DNA of 64,000 nt, from assembly GCA_017311185.1 (NCBI GenBank), contig JAESUZ010000420.1, forward strand, positions 868,001-932,000. Reading direction: 5' to 3'. The notes below the pieces were generated by a model, which did no database searches, was not told where the DNA came from, and was given only the letters and a program-made list of their open reading frames with translations. Numbering within the stretch: the stretch's first letter is position 1; every line of letters starts with the position of its first letter. Position numbers and translations under genes: made by a program. The stretch comes from Proteles cristata cristata (taxonomy: Eukaryota > Chordata > Mammalia > Carnivora > Hyaenidae). Below, one piece after another: positions 43,734-54,204 of this stretch.

Positions 43734-44999
43734 TGTCTGTATTCATTTTTTTCTACCGCCTTTCATTCCATCGTCCTTTCAGCCAACTTCACCACTGCTT
43801 CACCCCTGCTTTCATGTTACCCAGTCCATTGGATACTCATCCTTCTCACTCGCCAGCACCCTCCAAAACTTGCATGTCCCATGTCATCATTTAGCTTTCC
43901 CTGCCAAGACACAGCAAAGGCAGGCACCATGCTCAGTCCACCTTCTGGTTGCCCCGTGGACAAAGACTCTTGACCATTTCTGAAAAGTAGCTTTGGAACC
44001 CGGTCACTAGAAAAGGGGGAGCTATCCCAAGTTTTCAGAAAAATCTAGTATCTCACCTGCTTTGTGCTTTATAATGTTTCCTCAAAAACACCTCTCGGCC
44101 ATTTATCTCCCACCATTGACGAACGAGACAAAAAGGAGTCAGGATTGCAAAAAGCTAACCATGTCCACTTACTTACTTAGTCTTAGCCCCTCTGAATATA
44201 TTCCCCAGAGGGATGGACTTCTTTTATTGAACCTTGAAGGGGATGTCTTTTCCTCCCCTGGAATGGATTCAGATTCTGGATTTATTGCATGTTGTGTGTA
44301 TCTTCTTTGATTGATTGGTGCTGAACAGCTGAGCAGCAACATTACTAATTATCTTCAGGATGTAATGCAGTTGAAGAGTCATTAAGGACTCTCTAAATTT
44401 GGAAAGCATCCACCGCCAGACAAAGGGACTCTCTTCTCGCCTCCGCGGGGAGGAGAATGCACAATCAGGTCCCTGGGGCCCTCTTTGACTCAACTCGGGC
44501 TTCATTTATGTTCTATCGACTCCAGTAAAAGAGGGCATACCCCTGATTTTGCCCAGTGACAAAGATGAAGAGGAATTCTGCTGAAATGCCAACAGTTTAT
44601 TTTTATCTGTTCTTTACTAAGAACTTGGGAATGTTTCTCTTTTTTTGTGTGTGTGGGAATGTTTCTCTCTTGTAGGGCTCAGGGCTGCTATAGGGTAAAT
44701 AGGCTCGCCTTAATTGCGAAGCAGAGCCAATGGGATTGGGAAAACTGACATGTTTCCTCTATCAGTCTCGTGTCTGATGTTTAAAACTCACTGTTGAATG
44801 AATAGTGAATATCTTAGGCAATTAAGGGCTTGTGACCTAATAAAAAAAAAACTGAGTGGGACGGGAAAACACATTGAACCTGATATACCAACTCAGATCA
44901 TGCATGCCAAGTACTCAATGCAGTGTCTGGAGCATAAAAAAGACTCAACCGATAGTAGTAGCTGGTATGTCTCTTACTAATAATTGGTGGAGCATTCAC
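43734..44999. other. Unassigned; partly conserved-looking
   Basis: No repeat recognised. 44290-44590 ('CATTACTAATTATCTTCAGG', CGCCTCCGCGGGG) has conserved-element texture. Confidence 0.3.
44627..44668. repeat. Short direct repeat around a T/GT spacer
   Basis: GGGAATGTTTCTCT at 44627-44640 and 44655-44668, separated by TTTTTTGTGTGTGT. Either a 28 bp tandem duplication or a tiny insertion with TSD. Confidence 0.85.
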
Positions 45000-45420
45000 T
45001 AGGAAATTTCTTGTTGAACATCTTGGGTACTGTGTTAGACATTAAAGATACAAGGTTGAATGGTCATGATCCCTGGTCTCAAAAGGCTCATGTGATCAAG
45101 GCGATGCATTCCTCAGAGAAAGCATGAACATGGAACACTGCCAAGTGCTCCTTTAACAGGGACGCTGAGTGTTACATGACAGTGGTAAGGGAGTAGCTAG
45201 CTGAGCTGTGGGGGAAAAACGTGGACGACTTTGCCAGGTGAAGAATGAGGGGCTGATAAGACCACGGAAAAGGCACGATGATATGAGGAAAGAAGAAAAA
45301 AACCAAGCAACATGGAAAAAGGAGTAAGTTCAGTGTTTGCAGAGCATAGACTTTATGGAGGAGGGAGAAGAAAATAGGATTGGAAAAATGTCCTGAAGGC
45401 TGGAATGCTCTGCCCAGGTG
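45000..45420 (-). mobile_element. L2-like fragment
   Basis: 'GGGTACTGTGTTAGACATTA' and 'GATCCCTGGTCTCAAAAGGC' resemble reversed L2 3' text. Confidence 0.45.
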
Positions 45421-45523
45421 GATGGACGTAATCTTATTTTAAAACAAAAACAAAAGCAAAACATCAAGAAACCAACTGCAGATTTCTAAACAGGAACACA
45501 ACAAAACTTACTTTTTATTCATT

Positions 45524-45661
45524 GGGGTGCCTGGATGGCTCAGTGAGTTGAGAGTCTGACTCACGATCTCAGCTCAGTTCTTGATCTCAGGGCTCTGAGT
45601 TCAAGCCCCACGTTGGGCTCTGTGCTGGCCATGGAACCTACCTTTAAAAAAGAAAGAAAGC
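45524..45661 (+). mobile_element. Short, older-type Can-SINE
   Basis: Full tRNA-like head, but the body ends 'GGCCATGGAACCTACCTTTA' plus an AAAGAAAG tail, without the CT-rich block. This is an older structural class. Confidence 0.85.
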
Positions 45662-45881
45662 GGAGCACCTGGGTGGCTCAGTCGGTTAAGGGTCTGACTC
45701 TTGGTTTCAGCTCAGATCACCGTCTCACAGCGTCATGAGTTTAAGCCCTGCGTCGGGCTCTGTGCTGCCAGCTCAGAGCCTGTTGGGAATTCTCTCTCTC
45801 CCTCTGTCTCTTCGTCTCCCCTGCTCATTCTGCCTCTCTCTTTCTCTCTCTCTCTCTGTCTCAAAAATAAATACATAAACT
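45662..45881 (+). mobile_element. Can-SINE directly after the short copy
   Basis: GGAGCACCTGGGTGGCTCAG head, CT block, tail AAAATAAATACATAAACT leading into the GA tract. Confidence 0.92.
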
Positions 45882-45883
45882 GA

Positions 45884-45922
<39 letters not shown>

Positions 45923-45972
45923 GAAGGAAGGAGGAAGGAAGGAAGGAAGGAAGGAAGGAAGGAAGGAAGGAA

Positions 45973-46030
<58 letters not shown>

Positions 46031-46033
46031 AAC
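45882..46033. repeat. 150 bp pure purine tract, (GAAA)n-(GGAA)n-(GAAA)n
   Basis: An uninterrupted A/G strand grown from the SINE tail, nearly mirror-symmetric (GAAA outside, GGAA inside). Mirror-repeat purine tracts can form triplex (H-DNA). Confidence 0.95.
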
Positions 46034-46051
46034 ATTTACTGATAACAAAGA

Positions 46052-46332
46052 CAGGGGATGGCAAGCCATGGCCTGTGGACCAAATCTGGTCTCTCGTCAT
46101 CTTATTTTATGTCTCCTGAGATAAGATTTTTAAAAAAATTTTAGATGGTTGAAAATCATCCAAAAGAAGAATGTTTCACGGCACATGAAAATTACGTGAA
46201 CTTCAAATTTCAGTGTCTAAAAATAAAGTCTTAGTGGAACACAGCCACACCCATTGTTTATGCCTTGTGCTAAACAGAGATCATCTAAAATATTTATTAT
46301 CTACACTTTACAGAAAAAGTTTTCTGGCCCCT
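46052..46332 (-). mobile_element. MER20-related hAT element, long form
   Basis: CAGGGGATGGCAAGC at the left and TTCTGGCCCCTG at the right as inverted termini. 'AAATAAAGTCTTAGTGGAAC' and 'ACAGCCACACCCATTGTTTA' inside. At 281 bp it is longer than MER20, so perhaps a MER20B-type relative. Confidence 0.68.
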
Positions 46333-46361
46333 GGTTAAAAGATATAATTCAAAGCAGAGGG

Positions 46362-46458
46362 GGGCCTGGCTGGCTCAGGGGGCAGAGCATGTGACTCTTG
46401 ATCTCAGGGTCCTGAGTTAGAGCCCCATGTTGGGCATAGAGATTGCTTCAAATAAATA
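46362..46458 (+). mobile_element. Short, older-type Can-SINE
   Basis: 'GGGGCCTGGCTGGCTCAGGG', 'CTTGATCTCAGGGTCCTGAG' and 'GTTGGGCATAGAGATTGCTT', then AAATAAATAAAC. No CT-rich block. Confidence 0.8.
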
Positions 46459-46473
46459 AACAAAATGATTTTT

Positions 46474-46680
46474 TTTTAATGTTTTATTTATTTCTAGGAG
46501 AGAGAGAGACAGCGTGAGCAGGGGAGGGTCAGAGAGAGGAGTCACAGACTCTGAAACAGGTTCCAGGCTCTGAGCTGGCAGTCAGCACAGAGCCCGACGG
46601 GGGGCTCGAACCCACGAACCGCAAGATCATGACCTAAGCGAAAGTCGGACACTTAACCGACTAAGCCACCCAGGCGCCCC
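46474..46680 (-). mobile_element. Young-type Can-SINE in the tail of the older one
   Basis: Exact 15 bp TSD AACAAAATGATTTTT at 46459-46473 and 46681-46695. Young marker complement CCTAAGCGAAAGTCGG. Confidence 0.96.
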
Positions 46681-46708
46681 AACAAAATGATTTTTAAAAA
46701 GCCAATCA

Positions 46709-46833
46709 GGGGGCCCAGAGCCTGGAGCCTGTTTCAGAGTCTGTGACTCCCTCTCTCTCTGACCCTCCCCTGCTCACGCTGTCTCTCTCTCTCTCCTAGA
46801 AATAAATAAAACATTAAAAAAATTAAAAAAAAT
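46709..46833 (+). mobile_element. Can-SINE, internally deleted or 5'-truncated, with TSD
   Basis: Exact 13 bp TSD AAAAAGCCAATCA at 46696-46708 and 46834-46846. It starts GGGGGCCCAGAGCCTGGAGC, then the young-type 3' half. The tRNA head is missing or reduced to a few G's. Confidence 0.9.
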
Positions 46834-47153
46834 AAAAAGCCAATCAATCAGTCAATCAGTCAATCAAAGCAGAGAGAAAACAGAGGGCAGGCAAGCCAGT
46901 GTGAAGGTCTGAGGAAAAAGACATCTCACCAGTGTTTCTCAAACACAAGTGATATACAGAACACCTCACAAAACTCCTCCAGGAGTTCCAACGTTGCTCA
47001 AATTATTTTTATTCAAATGTAAATTAAACCTTTACAAACAGACATCTTGGTAAAACTTCCTCATTCTTTTTGTTCTTATAAACTCTAAAACCAAAAGAAA
47101 CCTAAAAATTAAATACAAAGGAAGCAAAACCAGTCAATTTCATATTAAGCATC

Positions 47154-47361
47154 TTTTTTAAAAAATGTTTTTAAATTTATTTCTGAGAGAGAGAGAGAAT
47201 GAGCAGGAGAGGATCAGAGAGAGGGAGACACAGAATCTGAAGCAGGCTCCAAGCTCTGAGCTGTCAGCACAGATCCTGATGCGGGGCTCGAACCCACGAA
47301 CCTGGAGACCATGACCTAAGCTGAAGCCGGACTTCTAACCCACTGAGCCACCCCGGTGCCC
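47154..47361 (-). mobile_element. Can-SINE, reverse, with TSD
   Basis: TSD TTCATATTAAGCATC (47139-47153) / TTCACATTAGCATC (47362-47375). Ends CCACCCCGGTGCCC. Confidence 0.92.
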
Positions 47362-47560
47362 TTCACATTAGCATCCTTAATTTAATGTGAGAGATGATGT
47401 TTTCCTGCTGCTACAAGATTGCTACTTTAAGCTCCAAGGCTAGTCCCCAGTTTCTTCCGAGTGTAAGTGCAAGTGTCTACTGCCATGTCCGGGTGCTGAC
47501 TTACTTCCCTCACAGCCTCCTCTGGGTGGCAAAGCTTCAGGAAACTTCATTCACATCGGA

Positions 47561-47757
47561 GGAGAGTTGGCAACATTTTCTGTAAAGGATTAGATAATAA
47601 ATATTATAAGCTTTGCAGGCTCCTGCTGCAACTATTCAACTCTGCATTTACAGTTCAAAATACTCCCAGACATTATATAAATAAATGGGCATGGATGTGT
47701 TCCAATAAAGCTTTATTGGCAAAAACAGTGAGCTAGAATTTGCTAACCTTTGTTCCA
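47561..47757 (+). mobile_element. MER20 hAT DNA transposon
   Basis: 'TTGGCAACATTTTCTGTAAA', 'ATGGATGTGTTCCAATAAAG' and 'CTTTATTGGCAAAAACAGTG' match MER20 order. The ends are diverged. Confidence 0.75.
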
Positions 47758-47879
47758 GATCATGGACCTGCACCAGGAAAGCAGAAAGTTGGTAGGATTT
47801 CTGTTCAGCTGTGGACACATGCTTGACAGACCAGGACACGACTGTGAGATGAGGAATCACTGCTCCAGCAAACCAACAG

Positions 47880-47950
47880 TAAAATGTATTTATAAAACTT
47901 TATTTATGCAGACAGGCGATAAGGTGGCTTTGGTCTGGGAACCATAGTTT
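47880..47950 (+). mobile_element. MER20-like 3' fragment
   Basis: 'TATAAAACTTTATTTATGCA' and 'GAACCATAGTTTGCC' resemble the MER20 right end. Confidence 0.4.
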
Positions 47951-48418
47951 GCCTTCTCTGGATATGCAATCGTGTCAGACAACAATGACCTCTTTGCTTA
48001 ACATCTGTATCCAAACCAGCTCACAGCAAGCACGATCCGATCGCCAATTTTCACAGCCCAGAATGTGATTTCCTCCCATAGCCTCTCAACCTTAAGCGGC
48101 TCAGAGATGCCTGCAGGTCATACCCTTGGTTCCTGCTGGAACAATCCAGAAGGGGCTGGTAACTGTAGTCCTTGCGCATTTACGACCGGAGACTCACACG
48201 TACCAACGGTCTGATCACCACTGGCGTTCTGGTCCTGAAACTTTAAAATGCAATCAGAGGGGCAATTGAGGAAAACCTTTTTTAATTTGATACCTAACTT
48301 TTTGTCCATACAGCAAGGCATTTGGGATCAGAGTTTTGATTCTCTTTATGAAGCCCTTCTATGTATAGAATCACATCCTACTGTTATCATGTAGCCTGAA
48401 ACCGGAGAATTAAGCTCA
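47951..48418. other. Unassigned; partly conserved-looking
   Basis: No repeat recognised. Confidence 0.35.
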
Positions 48419-48420
48419 TG

Positions 48421-48458
<38 letters not shown>

Positions 48459-48473
48459 CTGCTGGTGATGATG
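48419..48473. repeat. (ATG)n microsatellite
   Basis: About 18 trinucleotide units with a CTGCTGG interruption near the right. Confidence 0.95.
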
Positions 48474-48675
48474 CTTTAATTTTAGACAAAGAACTCATTT
48501 TGAAAGAAGGAAGGGTGGGACATACTAGAATTTGGATAAGAAATGGTCTTGTTTATTAGCATTGCTAGGAAAGTGAACCTGGCCACACAGTTCGCCTTAC
48601 CAGGTTACTCTTCCATTACCAGGACAGTAAATTCAGGGAAAAAGGGAGATAAAATCCAATTCTGGCCCACGCACA

Positions 48676-48681
48676 TGTGTC

Positions 48682-48728
<47 letters not shown>
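48676..48728. repeat. (TG)n microsatellite with TATA break
   Basis: Interrupted once by GTATATG. Confidence 0.95.
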
Positions 48729-48745
48729 TTAAACTTCTCATCTTG

Positions 48746-48781
48746 AAAAATAACAAAAATTTTTAAAATAAATAAATAAAT
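48746..48781 (+). mobile_element. Tail-only retrotransposition (36 bp, exact 15 bp TSD)
   Basis: AAACTTCTCATCTTG occurs at 48731-48745 and 48782-48796. Between them are only A/T-rich bases ending AAATAAATAAATAAAT, like a Can-SINE tail. The target TTT/AAAC fits the L1 endonuclease. Confidence 0.85.
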
Positions 48782-49030
48782 AAACTTCTCATCTTGGTGA
48801 ATGGACAGGTGGCTACCTGCCAACCAGAAATGGAGGCTGAGTCCTCCAGTGGGCCCTGGCTGTGTTTTGGGGTGTTCTTGGACACACTGGGTTCCTGTAC
48901 TCGTGACCATGCTTACACGTGCGGGGCTCCATGCCAGGCTTGCTGAACTGGTCCAGGGATGGACACAAGAGGGACTTTGCCTCCCAAGAGATCCGGCCAG
49001 TGTAGGTATCACCCAAAAGTGTGCTTTTTA

Positions 49031-49190
49031 ACTAAGTGCTTATTGTGCGCCAAGCCCTAATACTATCTTATCTTTATAGATAAGGACAAGGAGACTCCTA
49101 AAGGTTAAATAACTTGCCCAAGGACAGTCAGCGTTTAGTGTCAGAGTCAGGTTTGGACTCTGTTTGCCCCAGTCTTTGAGCTTCTCTACG
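49031..49190 (-). mobile_element. MIR SINE, reverse
   Basis: 'GTGCGCCAAGCCCTAATACT', 'TTAAATAACTTGCCCAAGGA' and 'GTTTGGACTCTGTTTGCCCC' match reversed MIR. Confidence 0.72.
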
Positions 49191-49545
49191 CCTCCTACAG
49201 GAGATGAATGCCTCAAGACAATTGTATGAAATTCCGACATGCTACAACACAGAAGGGCTCAAGTAGATATGGTTCTGGAAGCATCGGCCTGGTGAGGCTG
49301 GTGGGCTAATTTTAGACTATGATGGAACAAATTGCCGAGGGCCCAGGACTTATGGGTGGGACGCAAGCAAAACCCAGCTTCTATACCCGATGGCATACTT
49401 TTCTAAAAATCCCATTTTAGATCACTCCAGGAAAAATAAAACAACAGTCAACCAGCTTTCTTCCTGGAGATCCCCGTGGGTCCAAACATCACCTTCACTG
49501 TGAAAGCTACCCAAGCCGCCCCTCTTCTCACCATTACTCTGGTCT
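49191..49545. other. Unassigned stretch
   Basis: Nothing recognised. Confidence 0.4.
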
Positions 49546-50015
49546 TTGTTAGCCCACCCTCCTTTTTCTTTGGGTACCTTACCGTGTAACTTACTTATTC
49601 ATTAGGTTTATTGCTTAATTCTTATTGTTTGTTACTTGATTCCTCCCTTAGGAATCAATAAAATCAATAAGAGGATGCCTTTGGGTCTGTTTTGTTTACC
49701 AGCATATCCCAAGGTCCTGAAGAGTGCCTTGTATGGGGGCGCCTGGGTGGCTCAGTAGGTTAAGCGTCTGACTACGGCTCAGGTCATGATCTCACAATTC
49801 GTGGGTCCAAGCCCCACACCAGGCTCTGTGTTGACGACTCAGAGCTTGGATCCGGCTTCAGATTCTGTGTGTGTCTCTCTCTCTGCCCCTCCCACATGCA
49901 TGCTTTGTCTCTGTCTCAAAAAACAAGTAAACATTAAAATAAAAAAAAGAGTGCCTCATATACAGTGAGTGCTCAATCTATATTTACTAAGTAGATGAAT
50001 GAGTAAATGAACGCA
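49546..50015 (+). mobile_element. L2-like 3' end, split by a SINE
   Basis: Left part through 'CAGCATATCCCAAGGTCCTG'. Right part 'CAGTGAGTGCTCAATCTATA' then a GATGAATGAGTAAATGAAC tail. Confidence 0.65.
49735..49945 (+). mobile_element. Can-SINE with TSD
   Basis: TSD GAAGAGTGCCTTGTAT (49719-49734) / AAAGAGTGCCTCATAT (49946-49961). Confidence 0.95.
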
Positions 50016-50655
50016 TGGTAAAGTGTGGGTAGAAGAGGGGCCGATCGATTTTGGTGGCCCAGCCCAGCCCTGGCGATCTGCTCCCAAGTCCATGAAACAC
50101 ATCCTCCCATTTGGGATGCGAGCAAGTCCTCATCCGTCTAGACACCCGCCTCCGGTCTCCCTGGAATTGGGCTTCTGAACCGGATCAAACCTCCACGTTC
50201 AATAAAACTCTCATCTTCACCTTCCTGTCTCATCTTCATTCTGGTCCTCTGCTCCTAAAGGAGAGAATTTAGTGCACACAGCAAATATTCCCCACATCTC
50301 CACGGCAGGCAGAACACACTCTGTGATTTGAACTGGAAATTTTTTTTTTTTAATTCATGGGAGTGTCTTTGAGTTTGAATTAACATAATTATAAAATTTA
50401 CAGGCATCCAGTGTGCCTTTTGTAAGGTTTCTATAACTGATATGTCAAATGTCTACTTTAGCAAGGACTTCATAATTCAGTTACAATCTCCTCTGGGTTA
50501 AAAATTAGAGTGTGGGAACTGGGGGTGGGGAGCAAGAGCGATGCATTTCTTGACCTGCCATCTGGATGAAGGATGAATGCAGCCTGTCTGTATTAAAGGC
50601 ATCCTGTTCTTCTTTTGCTCACTGTGTCAAGTCATACTCCCTTATTAGGGTGAGG
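50016..50655. other. Unassigned stretch
   Basis: Nothing recognised apart from a T-run near 50341. Confidence 0.4.
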
Positions 50656-50669
50656 GACATCCCCCTTCT

Positions 50670-50885
50670 ATTTTTAAAAATATTTTTAATGTTTATTTAT
50701 TTTTAGAGAGACAGAGCATGAGTGGCGAAGTAGGAGAGGGAGAGACACACACACAGAATGTGAAGCAAGCTCCAGGCCCTGAGCTGTCAGCACAGAGTCC
50801 AATGCAGGGCTTGAACCCACCAACTGTGAGATCATGACCTGAGCCAAAGTCTGATGCTCAACCGACTAAGCTACCCAGTCACCCC
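50670..50885 (-). mobile_element. Can-SINE, reverse, with TSD
   Basis: TSD ACATCCCCCTTCT (to 50669) / GATCCCCCTTCT (50886-50897). First of five same-orientation SINEs in 1.7 kb. Confidence 0.92.
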
Positions 50886-50897
50886 GATCCCCCTTCT

Positions 50898-51216
50898 TCA
50901 AAGGTTAAAACCGACTTCCAAATTCTTTCCTGAACACATTGAGGTTTCTTACCGGCCTAGCATCTACCTTCACCCCATGGATGGAGGAAATGGAGGGTAG
51001 CAAAATTTATTCCTACGTGTTCACTGGTGATTGCATACAAAGCTCTGATTTGACAGTAGATGCTAAGGAATAAACATAGTGTCATTTGTCTGTGCATTCA
51101 TTCCATTTTGATGCACATCCCCCCCTGCTTCCAAAGCCAGAACGATCTGCCATTCATTCTTAATTACTCTTCCTACCTCACTCCCTTTCCCTAGCTATGA
51201 TTTAGTCATCAAAATA
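50898..51216. other. Unassigned stretch
   Basis: Nothing recognised. Confidence 0.4.
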
Positions 51217-51231
51217 TGTCAATTTACTTCT

Positions 51232-51468
51232 TCTTTTTTTAATATATAAAGCATGACTTTTTAAACATTTTTTTTGTTTACTTATTTATTTTGAGGTAGA
51301 GACAGCATGAGTAGGGGAGGGGCAGAGACAGAGGGAGACAGAGAGAATCTCAAGCAAGCTCTCCGCGGGAAGTTCAACACGGGGCTTGAACCCACGAAGC
51401 CACGAGATCACGACCTGAGTCGAAACCAAGAGTCAGCTATTTAACCAACTGAGCCATCCAAGTGCCCT
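51232..51468 (-). mobile_element. Can-SINE, reverse, with TSD
   Basis: TSD TGTCAATTTACTTCT (51217-51231) / TGTTAATTTCCTTCT (51470-51484). Confidence 0.91.
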
Positions 51469-51539
51469 CTGTTAATTTCCTTCTAATGTTTCTTGAATCC
51501 ACTAGGTTTTCTCCATCCTCCCCATGCCTGTGCTGATTA

Positions 51540-51615
51540 CAGCTACCATTGTCCCCAGTATATAGCCCCATCCCTGGTAAGTATTAAGCACTCGATAAAT
51601 ATAACATCAATAAAT
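51540..51615 (+). mobile_element. L2/MIR-type 3' tail
   Basis: 'ATTAAGCACTCGATAAATAT' resembles the shared L2/MIR end. Confidence 0.4.
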
Positions 51616-51791
51616 TTACTTTCTATGTATGTTCCTTGTCCCCTTGAATGAACTTGCAAGACCTTGTCTATTCTCTCTCCCTCCATCCTTGCTTCCTTCC
51701 CTTCCTTCTCCCTACTCTCCTTTCCTGTTCGTTCTCTTTTAAAGAAACAACTCTTGGAATAATTTCTTAATTCTACTGTTCTTTTTTCCTC

Positions 51792-51968
51792 TAAGTTTAT
51801 TTATTTATTAAGAGAGAGAGAGAGAGAAAGAGAGAAGAGAATCCCAAGCAGGCTCCCCGCTGTCACCTTGGAGCCTAATGTGGGGCTTGAACCCACAAAC
51901 GATTAAATCATGACCGGAGCCAAAACCAAGAGTCAGACACTTAACCAACTGAGCCACCCAGGTGCTCC
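51792..51968 (-). mobile_element. Can-SINE, reverse
   Basis: (GA)n block, then ending CACCCAGGTGCTCC. No clear TSD. Confidence 0.9.
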
Positions 51969-52041
51969 AACTGTATTGTTAAGATTTTTAAACCAATATA
52001 TATTTTTTGATTTTATCAATATGATTTCCTTAATCTAACTT

Positions 52042-52081
52042 CTTTTTATGTTTATTTATTTATTTTATGTTTATGTATTTA

Positions 52082-52118
<37 letters not shown>

Positions 52119-52282
52119 GGGAGAGCCAGAGAGAGAGAGAGGGAGACAGAGGGAATCCCAAGCAGGCTCCATGCTGTCAGCATGGAGCCCAACACAGGGC
52201 TTGATCTCACAAACCCTTCAATCATGACCAGAGCCGAAATCAGGAGTCAGGCAGCCAACTAACTGAGCCACTCAGGTGCCCC
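52042..52282 (-). mobile_element. Can-SINE, reverse, long (GA)n
   Basis: (AG)15-like run near 52086-52115, and end CACTCAGGTGCCCC. Confidence 0.91.
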
Positions 52283-52283
52283 T

Positions 52284-52382
52284 ATTTATTTTTAATAATC
52301 TCTACATTCCATATGGGGTTTGAACTTACAACTCCAACATCAAGAGTCAAAAATTCTTCAGACTGAGCCAGCTGGATCCCCC
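52284..52382 (-). mobile_element. Short, older-type Can-SINE, reverse
   Basis: 'AATAATCTCTACATTCCATA' then 'GACTGAGCCAGCTGGATCCC'. No CT-rich block. The neighbouring SINE sits against its tail. Confidence 0.78.
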
Positions 52383-52489
52383 TCCTTCAACTACTTTTTC
52401 TTTGGTAAATTCTTCAGTTTATTTTTTGAGCCCTCAGGCCCATTCGCCACCATTCTTCCTCTAAACTGATTAGCTGGATTGAGTCTGCA

Positions 52490-52830
52490 CATTTCCTGAA
52501 GAGTTTAAATTTTGTCAGCCTTTCTGCACATGTTCTTTTCTCTGTGTGATATTCCCTTCATTTACTAACCTAACAAATAGTTAATGTGTTCCTCCCCACC
52601 TATCCACTGAACAACTAGTTCTTTAAGACCTGGCTCAGCGGTTCCTTGTCTATAATGCTTTCCTGCTTTTACCCCCAGATGAGTTCATTGTTTCTTTGAT
52701 TCCCAAGTGTACCTTGAGTAGACATCCATTATTGCACTTTGGCTGTATTGTATTTTACTGTGTTTCACACTGCCTTTCCCACTAAACTCTAAGCTCCACG
52801 AAACAGTGCCTCATGTCTGTGTTTATGAAG
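52490..52830 (+). mobile_element. L2 LINE 3' region
   Basis: 'TTCTTTAAGACCTGGCTCAG', 'TTTACTGTGTTTCACACTGC' and 'CTAAACTCTAAGCTCCACGA' match L2 3' text. Confidence 0.72.
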
Positions 52831-52936
52831 GGGGAGATTGAGATTTTGAAGGAAAGGGGCATGTGGAATTAGCATGGTCCTCTCTGCCATCTCCTCCCCT
52901 TGATAAATCAAGAGAAGCTCTAAAAAGGTACGCATA

Positions 52937-53130
52937 GGGGCAACTCAGTCAGTTGGGTCTGCTCAGGTCATGATCTCACGGTTCATGAGTTCGAGCCCTG
53001 CATTGGGTTCTGTGCTGACAGCTCAGAGCCTGGAGCCTGCTTCAGATTCTGTGTCTCCCTCTTTCTCTGCCCCTCCCCCACTCATGCTCTGTCTCTCATT
53101 CCTGCAAAAATAAACATTAATGAAATAAAA
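52937..53130 (+). mobile_element. Can-SINE with shortened head
   Basis: GGGGCAACTCAGTCAGTTGG lacks part of the A-box region. TSD TAAAAAGGTA at 52921 and 53131. Confidence 0.9.
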
Positions 53131-53209
53131 TAAAAAGGTAACTACAATAAGTCAGTAGGAAAATGGGCAAAGAAACAAATAAACAGAACAAAAAAATATT
53201 AGGTCATGG

Positions 53210-53334
53210 GCACTTTACAAATGCCCACCAAGGCCAAGATCTTGGTCTGTGAAGATGGAAGGTCTTCTGTTCTCAACGGAGTAATACAGTCCACCCCTCC
53301 CAAGTATGATATCCATCTCCTATTGACTCACAGC
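53210..53334 (+). repeat. Related ~130 bp segment, copy 1
   Basis: About 80% identical by eye to 57008-57141. Both start GCACTTTACAAATGCC and end near TATTGACTCAC.GCA. Family unknown. Confidence 0.75.
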
Positions 53335-53969
53335 ATGGTCAACTGTCTTAGATAATGCTAAGGGAAATGTCTTTATTGAGGCAAGAAGAAAAAAATGAAG
53401 AGAGAGGCAAATATAAATGTAAATGTGGTGCAGAGAAAGAGAAATTTTTAGAAAACTCACGCTGGGTGGACTTGTTCCCACCATATATGATTTCGTAGGG
53501 TTTGGCGTCAGGGATGAAACATGCATCTTGATCCAGGTAGAATAGGTTTGAAGTCCTTTCAGACTATGTTTTGTGGTCAACCAGTGAAGGATCAAGGACG
53601 TTAGAGCTGTCAAAGGACACCTCGTGATGTTACTGAGTGTTACCTGACATTCTAGATATTGAAGGGGGTAATGGTGGTGTGGCTGAGGATGGGAAGGCGG
53701 GGGTGATGGAAGCTCAAGGAGACAAGAGCATCAGGGACGCTTATGAGAACCAGTGAAACAGATGAACTGGGCTGAAACAAGCCAGGGCAGAGGGGCGTGA
53801 GAGCGAGTCCCTGGGCTCAACAGACAAGTTCCAAGGGAAAATAAAGATGAAGACATGGACGAAGTTCCCATGACCAGAATTCACACTAGGTTTCAATATG
53901 TCAACATTAAGGTTACATCTTCCCACTGGTCAACATCATGCTTCCATTCCATTTGGTGGAAATGAAGTG
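53335..53969. other. Unassigned stretch
   Basis: Nothing recognised. Confidence 0.4.
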
Positions 53970-53983
53970 AAAATTGTGAGATG

Positions 53984-54190
53984 CTGGAGCACCTGGGTGG
54001 CTTAGTCAGTTAAGCATCCGACTTTCACTCAGGTCATGATCTCGTGGTTCGTGGGTTCGAGCCCCACATCGGGCTCTGTGCTGACTGCCAGCTCAGAGCC
54101 TGGAGCCTGTTTCAGTCTGTGACTCCTTCTCTCTCTGACCCTCCCCTGCTCACGCTGTCTCTCTCTCTCTCTCCTAGAAATAAATTTTAA
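53984..54190 (+). mobile_element. Young-lineage-like Can-SINE with TSD
   Basis: TSD AAAATTGTGAGATG (53970-53983) / AAAATTGCGAGATG (54191-54204). Has the GACTGCCAGCTCAGAGCC and CTCCTAGAAATAAAT markers but ACTTTCACTCAGG, an intermediate state. Confidence 0.95.
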
Positions 54191-54204
54191 AAAATTGCGA
54201 GATG

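Noticed and set aside
45733..46100. Long open frames rich in FLSFFLSF repeats
   Set aside because: Translations of the (GAAA)n/(GGAA)n tract. Such tracts are stop-free in several frames.
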